Shown in pieces: positions 1 through 6,843 of a stretch of DNA of 13,379 nt. The notes below the pieces were generated by a model. The model made no database searches. It saw nothing but the letters and a program-made list of their open reading frames with translations, and was not told the origin of the DNA. The translations under genes and the position numbers were made by a program. Location: the NCBI GenBank assembly GCA_009784995.1, contig WQXE01000048.1, positions 1 to 13,379 of the forward strand, written 5' to 3'. The DNA comes from Treponema sp. Its GTDB lineage: Bacteria; Spirochaetota; Spirochaetia; Treponematales; Breznakiellaceae. Each line of letters begins with the position of its first letter. The stretch's first letter is position 1.

Positions 1-228
1 AATGTTAAATTTGCCGCTTGGTGAGCCTATTGCCCAAACGCTTAGGCTGTTGTCGTCAAGCTGTTTCTTAAGTTCCTTTGCTTCATCGACAGTCACATCC
101 TTGATATTCTTGCCATTAACACCTCTAATTTCGAGACCATCAAGTTCATTTTCTTTCATAGCAGCAATCTGGCCGCTAAAATCATTATCCGCCTCATCAG
201 CAAACGCGAAAACTTTGTAATTTTTCAT
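1..228 (-). CDS. Sugar phosphate isomerase/epimerase (TIM barrel), N-terminal part
   Basis: This frame was read directly on the minus strand: ATG at 228-226, open for 76 codons to the window edge, so the C-terminus is missing. The start MKNYKVFAFADEADNDF, the acidic first-strand region, the motif LDGLEIRGVNG (about residues 29-39) and the later segment WAIGSPSGKFNI (65-76) fit the first strands of the AP-endonuclease-2/xylose-isomerase-like TIM barrel family. Members isomerise or epimerise sugars or inositols in the cytoplasm, but the substrate cannot be told from this fragment. No Shine-Dalgarno sequence precedes the ATG, and the ATG lies only a few bases from the broken end of a truncated kinase gene on the other strand. 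The native upstream region has therefore probably been replaced by a rearrangement. The plus-strand frame over the same bases is a shadow. Confidence 0.72.
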   Translation of the reverse strand, partial: MKNYKVFAFADEADNDFSGQIAAMKENELDGLEIRGVNGKNIKDVTVDEAKELKKQLDDNSLSVWAIGSPSGKFNI

Positions 229-230
229 TC

Positions 231-683
231 AATTCTGAACAGCAAGCCGCTCAACTGGATATAATCCGCGAATTAATGCCCTACGGTAAAGTACTGGTTG
301 TGGACGATGTTGATACAAATCTTTATGTCGCGGAGGGTCTTTTAAAACCTTATATGCTGGATATTGATACAGCGAACAGCGGTATTATCGCGATTGATTT
401 TATAAAAAGCGGAAAAACCTATGATCTAATTTTTATGGATCATATGATGCCAAAAATGGATGGAATAGAAACAACAATGATACTGCGCGAATTAGGATAC
501 GAAGGTTCAATTGTAGCGTTGACAGCTAACGCTCTTACAGGTAATGAAAAGATGTTTGAGCAAAATGGATTTGACGGATTTATACCAAAACCAATAGATA
601 TGGTGTTTTTAAATACCATATTAAATAAATTTGTTCGCGATAAACATCCGCAGGAAGCGGTTAAATATAAACCGCGAATTTAA
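231..683 (+). pseudogene. Receiver domain, C-terminal remnant of a hybrid histidine kinase
   Basis: From the ATG at 276 this reads as a complete 135-residue receiver domain: acidic pair D10/D11 in VLVVDD, phospho-acceptor D55 in FMDHMMPKMDG, T83 in ALTANA and K105 in PKPID. The same frame continues upstream without a start through residues resembling the linker that joins the ATPase domain to the receiver in spirochaete and clostridial hybrid kinases (EQQAAQLDIIRELMPYGKV). That homology stops at about 231, where the oppositely oriented isomerase begins. The ATG at 276 has no ribosome binding site. I infer a kinase that lost its sensor, HisKA and ATPase parts. A functional stand-alone response regulator is possible, since all catalytic residues are kept. 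The stop overlaps the 3' end of murE by 4 bp, tail to tail. Confidence 0.7.
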
Positions 684-2296
684 TTATTGTTATAACCAAT
701 TTCGGCTAACGCTTTTTCCGCTTCGGAGATTTCATCAAAAGACATTACATGATCCGCGTAAATAATTGAGTTTTCGTGTCCTTTACCCAAAAGGATAACA
801 AGGTCTCCTTTTTGAACAAGACTTAAAGCTTTGCGGATCGCCAAAGGTCTGTCCGGTATTAAAAAAAGGTTTTCTTCGCGGTTAAAAATATGGCGGCTTT
901 TTTCCGCTTCCACGCCTTTTGAAATTTCTTCAAGGATATCCATAGGTATTTCTTTTCTGGGGTCCTAGTCTGTTAAAACAATTATGTCTGAATAAACCGC
1001 GGCAATTTGCCCCTGTTCGCTTCGTTTTTGTGTGTCTCGCTCTCCCGCGGATCCAAAAAGACTTATTATTTTGCCGCCTGTTTTATCAAGCCTTTCCCGA
1101 AGCGGCGGGAAAATCGCCTGAAAAGATGAAGGCGTGTGCGCGTAATCGATTACAACTTCAAAAGGCTGTCCTTTATCGATAGTAGTCATTCTGCCCTTTA
1201 CAGGTTTTAAATCCTTTACCAATGGAACAATATCTTTTATTGGATGTTTTAATAAATTGGAAACTGTTAAAATAGCGGCAAGTACGTTAGCTGAATTAAA
1301 CGCTCCGGGAAGCCTGTCTCTAAAATTAATCCGCTCCTTTAACGCATGTGTGTAAACAATGTACCAGTTTCCCCATGTAGTGCTTTCAATCGCTTCAAGG
1401 ATGATGTCTCCATCTTTTCCTGCCGGGCTGTATGTAAAACATTTTTTCTTTGTCGCTTTAATAAAATACTTCGCGCTTTTATCATCAGCGTTTACTATAC
1501 CAAAAGGAATTTGTTTTTTATTTTTGGATTTTTCGATTTTAAAATTCTCGATTCTATATTTATCTAGCGCTCTAAAAAGATTTGCTTTATCGTACCGGTA
1601 TTGTTCCCATGTACCGTGAAATTCCAGATGTTCGTGGGTTAAATTGGTTAGAACACCGCAGCAAAAATTTACGTCTCCCAAACGGTTTGTTCTTGGCGAA
1701 AGCCCGTGAGAACTGGATTCCAAAACAACATATTCACAATCGTTATCCGCCATTTCTCTAAGCAGCCGCTGTACTACAGGCGCTTCCGGAGTAGTTTGAT
1801 GTTCGATATTTAACTGGATTTCATCGCCGAAACAGTGCTGAACAGTGGAAATAAAACCTGCTTTTTTATTTAAAAGTTTTAATAATTGCCAAATAAGATA
1901 AACGGTCGTGCTTTTTCCTTCTGTTCCTGTTACGCCAATTACTAATAATCGCTTCGATGGAAAATCGTAAAAGGCGGCAGAGATCGGAGACATCGCGAAA
2001 CGGGCGTTTTTAACTTTTAAATAGATAACATTATCTTTTTTATCGTTTTTATTTATTTCTTTTTCATGAACAATAACAGACGCGCCTTTATTAATCGCGT
2101 CATTAATGTATAAACTTCCGTCTGTATGTAAACCAGGCAGAGCGAAAAAAAGACTTCGCGGTTTTACATTACGAGAATCATATTCCAATGAGGAAATTAA
2201 AGGATCAACACCGTTTTTAAAAAATGAATATGGTTCCGCGAGTCCCGCTTTTTTTGCCGTTTTTTTTGTAAAAAATTGTGAAAGATTTCGTTCCAT
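680..2296 (-). pseudogene. murE: UDP-N-acetylmuramyl-tripeptide synthetase MurE, interrupted by an in-frame TAG
   Basis: MurE adds the third residue of the peptidoglycan stem peptide to UDP-MurNAc-L-Ala-D-Glu using ATP in the cytoplasm. Visible features are the substrate-binding SLEYDSR (about 36-42), the P-loop GVTGTEGKSTT (121-131), ESSSHGL, THEHLEFHGT, the lysine region YDKANLF, GAFNSANVLAA, VKGRM, DYAHTP and FGSAGERD. The frame is open for 443 codons, meets TAG at 967-965, then continues in the same frame through DPRKEIP to TAA at 682-680, giving 539 codons including both stops, about the normal family length. The TAG lies in the third-residue signature corresponding to the first position of DNPR in E. 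coli MurE; nearby sequence suggests Glu (GAG to TAG). No frameshift or other damage is seen. The gene starts 7 bp after the AMMECR1 stop and is probably cotranscribed with it. A nonsense mutation, sequencing error or readthrough are all possible. Confidence 0.85.
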
Positions 2297-2303
2297 AAAA
2301 ATT

Positions 2304-2876
2304 TTAATCCTCTGAAAATACTACCGCTGTAAAAGTATAAAGTTGATTCTTGGGATTTTTATAGGATTCAGGCGGTAATCCCGCTTTTACGCAAATATAA
2401 TCAAGGTATTCATTTTGATTCCAGCCTTGTTCGACAGGAACTTGCGGCAGTAATACTCCGGAACGTCCTTGCCCGGTCAATAATAAACCGTGAACGCCGA
2501 CTTTTACTTCTTTGTAATCAAGGCATGGCGACATTGGGGATAAAGCGGAAATTTCGATATGAAGTTTTGGCAACTCTTCAATTTTTAGCGGTGGAAAACG
2601 AGGGTCGCCGAAAGCCGCTTCCCTTGCCATCAAACGCACTGTTTCTATAAGAGACAGGTTAGCGGTCATTCTGCCGATGCAGCCTCGAAGTTTTCGCCCG
2701 TTAGCGCTGTTAATATGTAATGAAATAAAAGCGCCGCATGGGGTATTAAGGTTTGAATCGTTATCATATTTTACTGCCGCGAAATTTGGTTTTCGTCTTT
2801 CAAGTTCCGCGATTATAACTTCACGCGCTTGAGTTAACAGTATTTTTTGTTCTTCGGTTGTAATGGTAAATTTCAT
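2304..2876 (-). CDS. amrA: AMMECR1 domain protein (AmmeMemoRadiSam system protein A)
   Basis: This is a single-domain AMMECR1 protein of 190 residues, close to the usual length of bacterial and archaeal members. Diagnostic segments are LRGCIGRM (63-70), EAAFGDPRFPPL (87-98), LHIEISALSPM (105-115) and GRSGVLLPQVPVEQGW (137-152). The family occurs with a Memo-like protein and a radical SAM protein in the AmmeMemoRadiSam set. Its biochemical role is not settled, so the product name follows family convention only. Neither partner lies next to it: the radical SAM gene at 11893-12735 is far away and not obviously the partner. It is divergent from ispG across 32 bp and precedes murE on the same strand. 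The ATG has no clear Shine-Dalgarno; a TATAAT-like run lies just upstream (about 2893-2898), so the leader may be very short. Confidence 0.88.
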   Translation of the reverse strand: MKFTITTEEQKILLTQAREVIIAELERRKPNFAAVKYDNDSNLNTPCGAFISLHINSANGRKLRGCIGRMTANLSLIETVRLMAREAAFGDPRFPPLKIEELPKLHIEISALSPMSPCLDYKEVKVGVHGLLLTGQGRSGVLLPQVPVEQGWNQNEYLDYICVKAGLPPESYKNPKNQLYTFTAVVFSED

Positions 2877-2908
2877 ATGTTTACTATATTATATTATAGG
2901 AACTTTAA

Positions 2909-4027
2909 ATGAAACAAGGAAGAACTTCCAAAATTGTTAAAATTGGCGGCTTCTCTGGCATACCTGCGGTTTTTGTAGGCGGGGATAATCCGGTTGTTAT
3001 TCAAACCATGTGGAAAGACCGTTTTTCTGACCATCAATCTAATGATGAAATAAAAAGTATTGTTCAAAAAATAAACGAACTCGCGGCGTTAGGCTGCCGT
3101 GTTTTACGATTTGCCGTTCCTGATATAAAATCAGCGGAAATACTTGGAAACCTGACTCAAATGGTTAAAATGCCGCTTGTCGCTGATATTCATTTTGATT
3201 ATAAAATAGCGCTTCGATGTATGGATTTTCCCATCGCTAAAATTCGAATAAATCCCGGAAATATTGGCAGTAAAGAAAAAATTAAAGCTGTTCTTGAAAA
3301 AGCTGGAGATAAAGACATTCCCATCCGAATTGGAATAAACGCCGGAAGTCTGCCCAAAGACCTCTGTAAAGAAGTACAGGAGGGTTTAAAGCCATCTCAG
3401 GCTTTGGTTTAAGCCGCTCAAAGAGAGTTGGCGCTTTTTGATGAATTTGGATTTACCAATATTCTGGTATCAATGAAAGCCAGTGGAATTGCCGATAATA
3501 TAGAAGCTAATAGGGTTCTTTCCAGGTTGACCGACGCGCCCTTGCATATCGGTGTTACTGAAGCGGGACCTTTAACGGCAGGAGTCGCGAGGAATACCGC
3601 GGCTCTTTTAACCCTTCTGGGTGAAGGCATTGGCGATACAATCAGGGTATCCCTTTCGGATACAATGGAAAATGAGATTATCGCCGCAAGGGAGATAGTC
3701 GCCACGGCAGGTGAATTATCACAAGGAAATGAAAGGTTAAAAAACACGGGTGTGAAAATAGTTTCCTGTCCCCGCTGCGGCAGGTACGGTTTTGACACAC
3801 TCAGGTTTTCAGACCGTTGGATGAGTCAGTTATATTCGATTGATAAGGATATAACAATCGCCATTATGGGTTGCGAAGTAAACGGACCCATTGAGGCAAA
3901 ACACGCGCATCTTGGAATTACAGGAGTGGGAGATAAAGTGTTAATTTTTAAACACGGCAAAGTGATAAAAACAATAACAGCCGACCAAGCTGATAAAGTA
4001 TTCAAAGAGGAACTGGAAAAGTTATGA
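2909..4027 (+). pseudogene. ispG: 4-hydroxy-3-methylbut-2-enyl diphosphate synthase IspG, interrupted by an in-frame TAA
   Basis: IspG (GcpE) is the iron-sulfur enzyme that converts MEcPP to HMBPP in the MEP isoprenoid pathway. The reading frame holds the N-terminal barrel (VVIQTMW, VADIHFDYKIAL, IRINPGNIGS, IRIGINAGSL, SMKASG, HIGVTEAGPL, GIGDTIRVSLS) and the [4Fe-4S] domain with C287, C290 (CPRCGR), C322 and E329 (MGCEVNGPIEA), numbered through the interruption. Codon 168 is TAA (3410-3412), in a helix that usually reads ALVESA or ALVEAA, so GAA to TAA is likely. The frame is conserved on both sides, 373 codons including both stops, with no indel. The break falls within the barrel, so two independent chains seem unlikely to work. 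AGGAA at 2898-2902 is a good ribosome binding site. The TGA overlaps the next start as ATGA, implying translational coupling. Mutation, sequencing error or readthrough are possible. Confidence 0.86.
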
Positions 4028-5277
4028 TAAATAAAACTAAGAATTTAACCAAGAACCAACTCAAACCAACGCGAATGGTAAATCAATTTCGAAGTACAGG
4101 TTCGTGTGGTTCGTGGTTAATAATCTTTTTATTTTTTTTGTCGACTAATCTTTTCGCGCAGGGAGCGAATCCTCCCTGGTGGCTTTCGCTCGAATATGGC
4201 AAACAAAGATTTAGATCACAAGACTATGGTGTCGCTTTAATGTTATTCGAAGATGCCAGACGAAACAGACGCGCCATGTATGAACAGATGGAACGTGATT
4301 TAATCAGCCTGCTTTCGGTTAACGAAGTACGCAGGTTAGGTGATTATCTGGATAGAGTAGAGCGCTTTTCTAATGAACGTCATTATACAGCCGCTTCCGC
4401 CGCTTTGGAAGAATTGTATTATCGCGTGCCAAAAGCAAGTTTAAACAATTCCGCAAATGCCGCGCTTACCGCCATCGGAAAATTAAAAGATTACCCTGAA
4501 GCTGAATATTGGATTGGAGAAGTGTATCGCGTAGAAGGTGAATTATCACTCGCGTTGTCTCAATACCGCAGAGCGTATACCATGCGATCAAATTTGGAAA
4601 ATCCTGATTTTAGCACAACATTGCAATATAATATCGCGAGTGTTTTAAGAACAAGACAAGAATACGATGAAATGATAAGTATTTTAGATTTAATAATCGC
4701 GGAAAATGATACATTATGGACAGACGCGAGAGCAGCCGAAAATACACAAACAGGCTCAAGGGGAGAAACTTTGCGTCCGTCACATCAACAAGCATCCGCG
4801 TCATTTGCCAGAACCGCGATGACATCAACATTGACCAATCATGGTATTAACCGCTTTTTGGAAATGTACCGTTATAATAACAGCGCTGTAGAACAAGCTC
4901 ACAGACTTTTAGGGTTTCACCTGGTTGTTTCAGGCCGTCCTACTGCCGAAGCACATCTAATGTTCGCGTTTCTTATACAAAATACGATTATAATCGAAGA
5001 AGTAAGAAGGCGGCAGTTTGATTTTACATTTACAAACTTGCAGGATCTGGCGCGGGAAATAAACAGAAACCAGCTTTTATTATCGTATATAGAAGAAGTA
5101 GAATATTATAAAACAATTTATTATTTTGGAGCAAGCCTTTTTAGAAACGGTAAAAACGCGGTTTCCCGTTCTGTTTGGGAATTTTTAGCGTCTCAGCCTC
5201 AAGCGGGAGAATGGCATGATCGCGCGGTAAGTCAGCTTCGCAACCCCCGCTTTGAAACAATTGTAACAATGCCTTAA
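4024..5277 (+). CDS. Secreted tetratricopeptide-repeat protein of unknown function
   Basis: The 417-residue product starts with a hydrophobic segment (about 31-45, WLIIFLFFLSTNLFA) followed by an AQG junction, which reads as a Sec signal peptide cleaved near residue 46; no lipobox cysteine is evident. The mature part is helical with TPR-like pairs, for example YGKQRFRSQDYGVALMLFEDA, RHYTAASAALEELYY and YWIGEVYRVEGELSLALSQYRRAY, and a later EAHLMFAFLI helix. I infer a periplasmic or outer-envelope scaffold. The ATG at 4024 overlaps the ispG stop by 4 bp. The N-terminal extension is odd: residues 8-32 are encoded by an imperfect inverted repeat (4045-4120) that looks like a short interspersed element. 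A second in-frame ATG at 4075 would give a more usual signal-peptide length but has no Shine-Dalgarno. Stop is TAA. Confidence 0.75.
   Translation: MINKTKNLTKNQLKPTRMVNQFRSTGSCGSWLIIFLFFLSTNLFAQGANPPWWLSLEYGKQRFRSQDYGVALMLFEDARRNRRAMYEQMERDLISLLSVNEVRRLGDYLDRVERFSNERHYTAASAALEELYYRVPKASLNNSANAALTAIGKLKDYPEAEYWIGEVYRVEGELSLALSQYRRAYTMRSNLENPDFSTTLQYNIASVLRTRQEYDEMISILDLIIAENDTLWTDARAAENTQTGSRGETLRPSHQQASASFARTAMTSTLTNHGINRFLEMYRYNNSAVEQAHRLLGFHLVVSGRPTAEAHLMFAFLIQNTIIIEEVRRRQFDFTFTNLQDLAREINRNQLLLSYIEEVEYYKTIYYFGASLFRNGKNAVSRSVWEFLASQPQAGEWHDRAVSQLRNPRFETIVTMP
4045..4120. repeat. Imperfect inverted-repeat element inside the signal-peptide coding region
   Basis: The left arm at 4045-4067 begins TTAACCAAGAACCAAC. 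The right arm at 4099-4120, read on the opposite strand, begins TTAACCACGAACCACAC. They match at about 19 of 22 positions with one gap, around a 31-base loop. The arms consist of degenerate units of the type AACCACG/AACCACACG. Such a unit-built hairpin is normally intergenic; here it lies in the start region of the TPR gene and stays in frame. Confidence 0.7.
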
Positions 5278-5297
5278 AAATGTCTTAAATAAAGTGT

Positions 5298-5303
5298 TAT
5301 AAT
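5298..5303 (+). promoter_or_regulatory. Candidate -10 box of the YgjP-type peptidase gene
   Basis: A perfect TATAAT sits 6 bp before the ATG at 5310. If used, transcription would start at or next to the start codon, giving a leaderless or nearly leaderless message, which fits the absence of a Shine-Dalgarno sequence. No convincing -35 box is seen 17 bp upstream, so support is weak. Confidence 0.35.
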
Positions 5304-5309
5304 TTAATC

Positions 5310-5993
5310 ATGTTAATTGTCTCCGGTTTACCTGTTGAGGTCAACAAAAGAAATGTAAAAACCATGCGTCTTTGCATTAAACCTGACGGTAAAATTTCTG
5401 TAACAGCGCCGCTTTCCATGGCTAATTACGAAATCGAAAGTTTTGTTCATTCAAAAACTGATTGGATTAAACAAAATTTAGAAAAATTTAAAAAATTCCA
5501 AAACAAATCTAAACGTGAATATGTTTCCGGAGAAAGTTTTTTTGTTTGGGGTGAGGAATATAATCTTCAGATAAAAAGCGGCGGTAAAAATTCGATTGTA
5601 CTTTCCGGCGATAAAGCCGTGTTTACCGTTAAAAAAGGAATAACAAACGAAAAGCGCGAAAAATTTATTCGTGACTGGTTAAAAAAATTATTAAACGCCG
5701 AAATAGAAAAAGCGCTGCCGCGGTGGGAAAAGAAAACCAGTTTAAAAGCCGCAAGCTGGCAGACAAAGTATATGAAAACCAAGTGGGGTTCCTGTAAACC
5801 AAGATTAAAAAATATTTGTTTGAATGTAAGGCTCGCTAAGTATAATCGTCAGTGTCTTGATTACATCATCCTGCACGAACTAATGCACTTCATCGAAAAA
5901 GGACATAACGCGCGTTTCAAATCACTATTGGACAAATACATGCCTGATTGGAGAGATATAAAAAAAGCATTGAACAAACAGGAAATGGAGTGA
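5310..5993 (+). CDS. YgjP-type (DUF45, M48-like) zinc metallopeptidase
   Basis: This 227-residue protein has the usual length and layout of the YgjP/DUF45 family. An N-terminal beta-rich part (VNKRNVKTMRLCIKPDGKISVTAP) is followed by the KTKWGSCKP motif (156-163), then the zinc site HELMH (H189, E190, H193) with the third ligand H199 in EKGHNARF. There is no signal peptide or membrane segment, so it is probably cytoplasmic; substrates of the family are poorly known. The gene lies 32 bp after the TPR gene and may be partly cotranscribed with it. Its last eight codons and the 2 bp after the TGA are repeated exactly at 6768-6790, downstream of the retropepsin gene, so its 3' end appears to have been an insertion or recombination point. 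Confidence 0.88.
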   Translation: MLIVSGLPVEVNKRNVKTMRLCIKPDGKISVTAPLSMANYEIESFVHSKTDWIKQNLEKFKKFQNKSKREYVSGESFFVWGEEYNLQIKSGGKNSIVLSGDKAVFTVKKGITNEKREKFIRDWLKKLLNAEIEKALPRWEKKTSLKAASWQTKYMKTKWGSCKPRLKNICLNVRLAKYNRQCLDYIILHELMHFIEKGHNARFKSLLDKYMPDWRDIKKALNKQEME

Positions 5994-5995
5994 TT
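5973..5995. repeat. 23-bp direct repeat, copy 1 (3' end of the YgjP-type gene)
   Basis: The copy starts AACAAACAGGAAATGG and ends GTGATT. It covers the last codons (NKQEME and the TGA) of the peptidase gene plus two bases. It is identical to 6768-6790, and the two copies frame the DUF5678/retropepsin unit. Confidence 0.9.
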
Positions 5996-6059
5996 TTTTT
6001 TAATAACAGGCTTTCCAATTTCTAGAAATATGTTGTATATTTAAACTAGGAGGTTCAAT

Positions 6060-6287
6060 ATGTTGGATACTGAATGGGAATTTTACGAAAATAACCGTGA
6101 TGAACTTGTAGAAAAGTACTGCGGAAGATTTATCGTTATTTCGGGAAACAAAGTGATTTCTGTTTATGATGATGAAAATACAGCGTATTTTGAAACAATA
6201 AAGACTATACCTCTTGGCTCTTTTATGATTCACCATGTAATGGAGGAAGAGGAAGTTTTTCAACTTTCTCCATTTGTCGGTGCATAA
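6060..6287 (+). CDS. Small DUF5678-like protein
   Basis: This is a 75-residue acidic protein. The core ENNRDELVEKYCGRFIVISG, followed by NKVISVYDDENTAYFET, matches the pattern of DUF5678 proteins (helix, then a strand carrying the G-x-V-[IV] pattern, then a short acid-rich turn and helix). No function is established for the family. A strong AGGAGG lies 7 bp before the ATG. The 3' end overlaps the start of the retropepsin gene by 14 bp in a different frame, so the two are almost certainly one translationally coupled operon. The small leading partner could be a substrate, inhibitor or adaptor of the protease; that is inference from gene order only. Confidence 0.75.
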   Translation: MLDTEWEFYENNRDELVEKYCGRFIVISGNKVISVYDDENTAYFETIKTIPLGSFMIHHVMEEEEVFQLSPFVGA

Positions 6288-6756
6288 ACTTCAACATTAT
6301 GCTTTTAAAAGCGAATATCCCAGCCTTTCTTTAAGGCTCATGACAGAAATAGAAGTATACGATTTGTCCCAATCTCCCAAAAAAACTAATGTTTCTGCAT
6401 TATGGGATACTGGGGCAATGTTATCGGCTATGACACCAGAGGTTGCCAATAAATTAAACTTGGTTCCTTTTAACCGGGTAAAAATAAATGGTATTAACAA
6501 TTTTACTATTGCTGATTTGGTTAAAGTTTCTTTAATGCTTCCAAATCAAGTTGTATTAAATAATTATAACGTGGCTGTTTGTAATCTGGTAAAAAATGTA
6601 GACTTTCTAATTGGAATGGACATTATACAACTTGGTGATTTTTCAATTAGTAATGGATCTGGAAAAACATTGTTTACTTTTGTCATGCCTCCTTTTGAAG
6701 AAAAAGCAGATCTATACGAAAAGGCAATTGTTGTAAATAAAACTACAGGAAGTTAA
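6274..6756 (+). CDS. Retropepsin-like aspartic protease
   Basis: The active-site motif ALWDTGA (catalytic D45, T46, G47) is followed by MLSAMTPEVANKLNLV and, later, FLIGMDIIQLGDFSISN, the hydrophobic-hydrophobic-G segment expected in the second half of a single-lobe pepsin fold that works as a dimer. The 160-residue length fits. There is no signal peptide or transmembrane helix, so it is probably cytoplasmic. The start is TTG at 6274 or GTG at 6280, overlapping the DUF5678 stop. I chose the upstream start because the YPSLSLRL strand before residue 22 belongs to the fold; a later ATG at about 6340 would remove it. Translation is probably coupled to the upstream gene. The sequence just after its TAA encodes LKAELNKQEME and TGA, a relic of a YgjP-type gene end. 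Confidence 0.82.
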   Translation: MSVHKLQHYAFKSEYPSLSLRLMTEIEVYDLSQSPKKTNVSALWDTGAMLSAMTPEVANKLNLVPFNRVKINGINNFTIADLVKVSLMLPNQVVLNNYNVAVCNLVKNVDFLIGMDIIQLGDFSISNGSGKTLFTFVMPPFEEKADLYEKAIVVNKTTGS

Positions 6757-6767
6757 AAGCCGAACTT

Positions 6768-6790
6768 AACAAACAGGAAATGGAGTGATT
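6768..6790. repeat. 23-bp direct repeat, copy 2 (orphan YgjP-type gene end)
   Basis: This is identical to 5973-5995 but has no gene attached. The bases before it differ from those before copy 1, yet read in the same frame as LKAELNKQEME and TGA, compared with IKKALNKQEME and TGA at copy 1. It therefore looks like the displaced true 3' end of the peptidase gene, or the end of a second copy. Confidence 0.88.
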
Positions 6791-6843
6791 AGACTCCTCC
6801 AATTTGTTCGTTTCCGCAGTGGATTTTCATTAAGGAGATTAAG

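Noticed and set aside
2..220. A plus-strand 72-codon frame at the left edge
   Set aside because: The minus strand encodes a recognisable isomerase N-terminus over the same bases; the plus frame is a low-complexity shadow rich in serine and leucine.
680..967. The murE C-terminal piece as a separate gene starting at ATG 943
   Set aside because: It is in the same frame as the upstream part, begins in the middle of the C-terminal Mur ligase domain, and has no clear ribosome binding site.
965..3412. Genome-wide reassignment of TAG or TAA to a sense codon
   Set aside because: gpmI and the radical SAM gene end normally with TAG, and several genes end normally with TAA, at the expected family lengths.
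3428..4027. The ispG C-terminal piece as a separate gene starting at TTG 3428
   Set aside because: It is in the same frame as the first part and would begin inside the barrel; a split enzyme is less likely than one interrupted gene.
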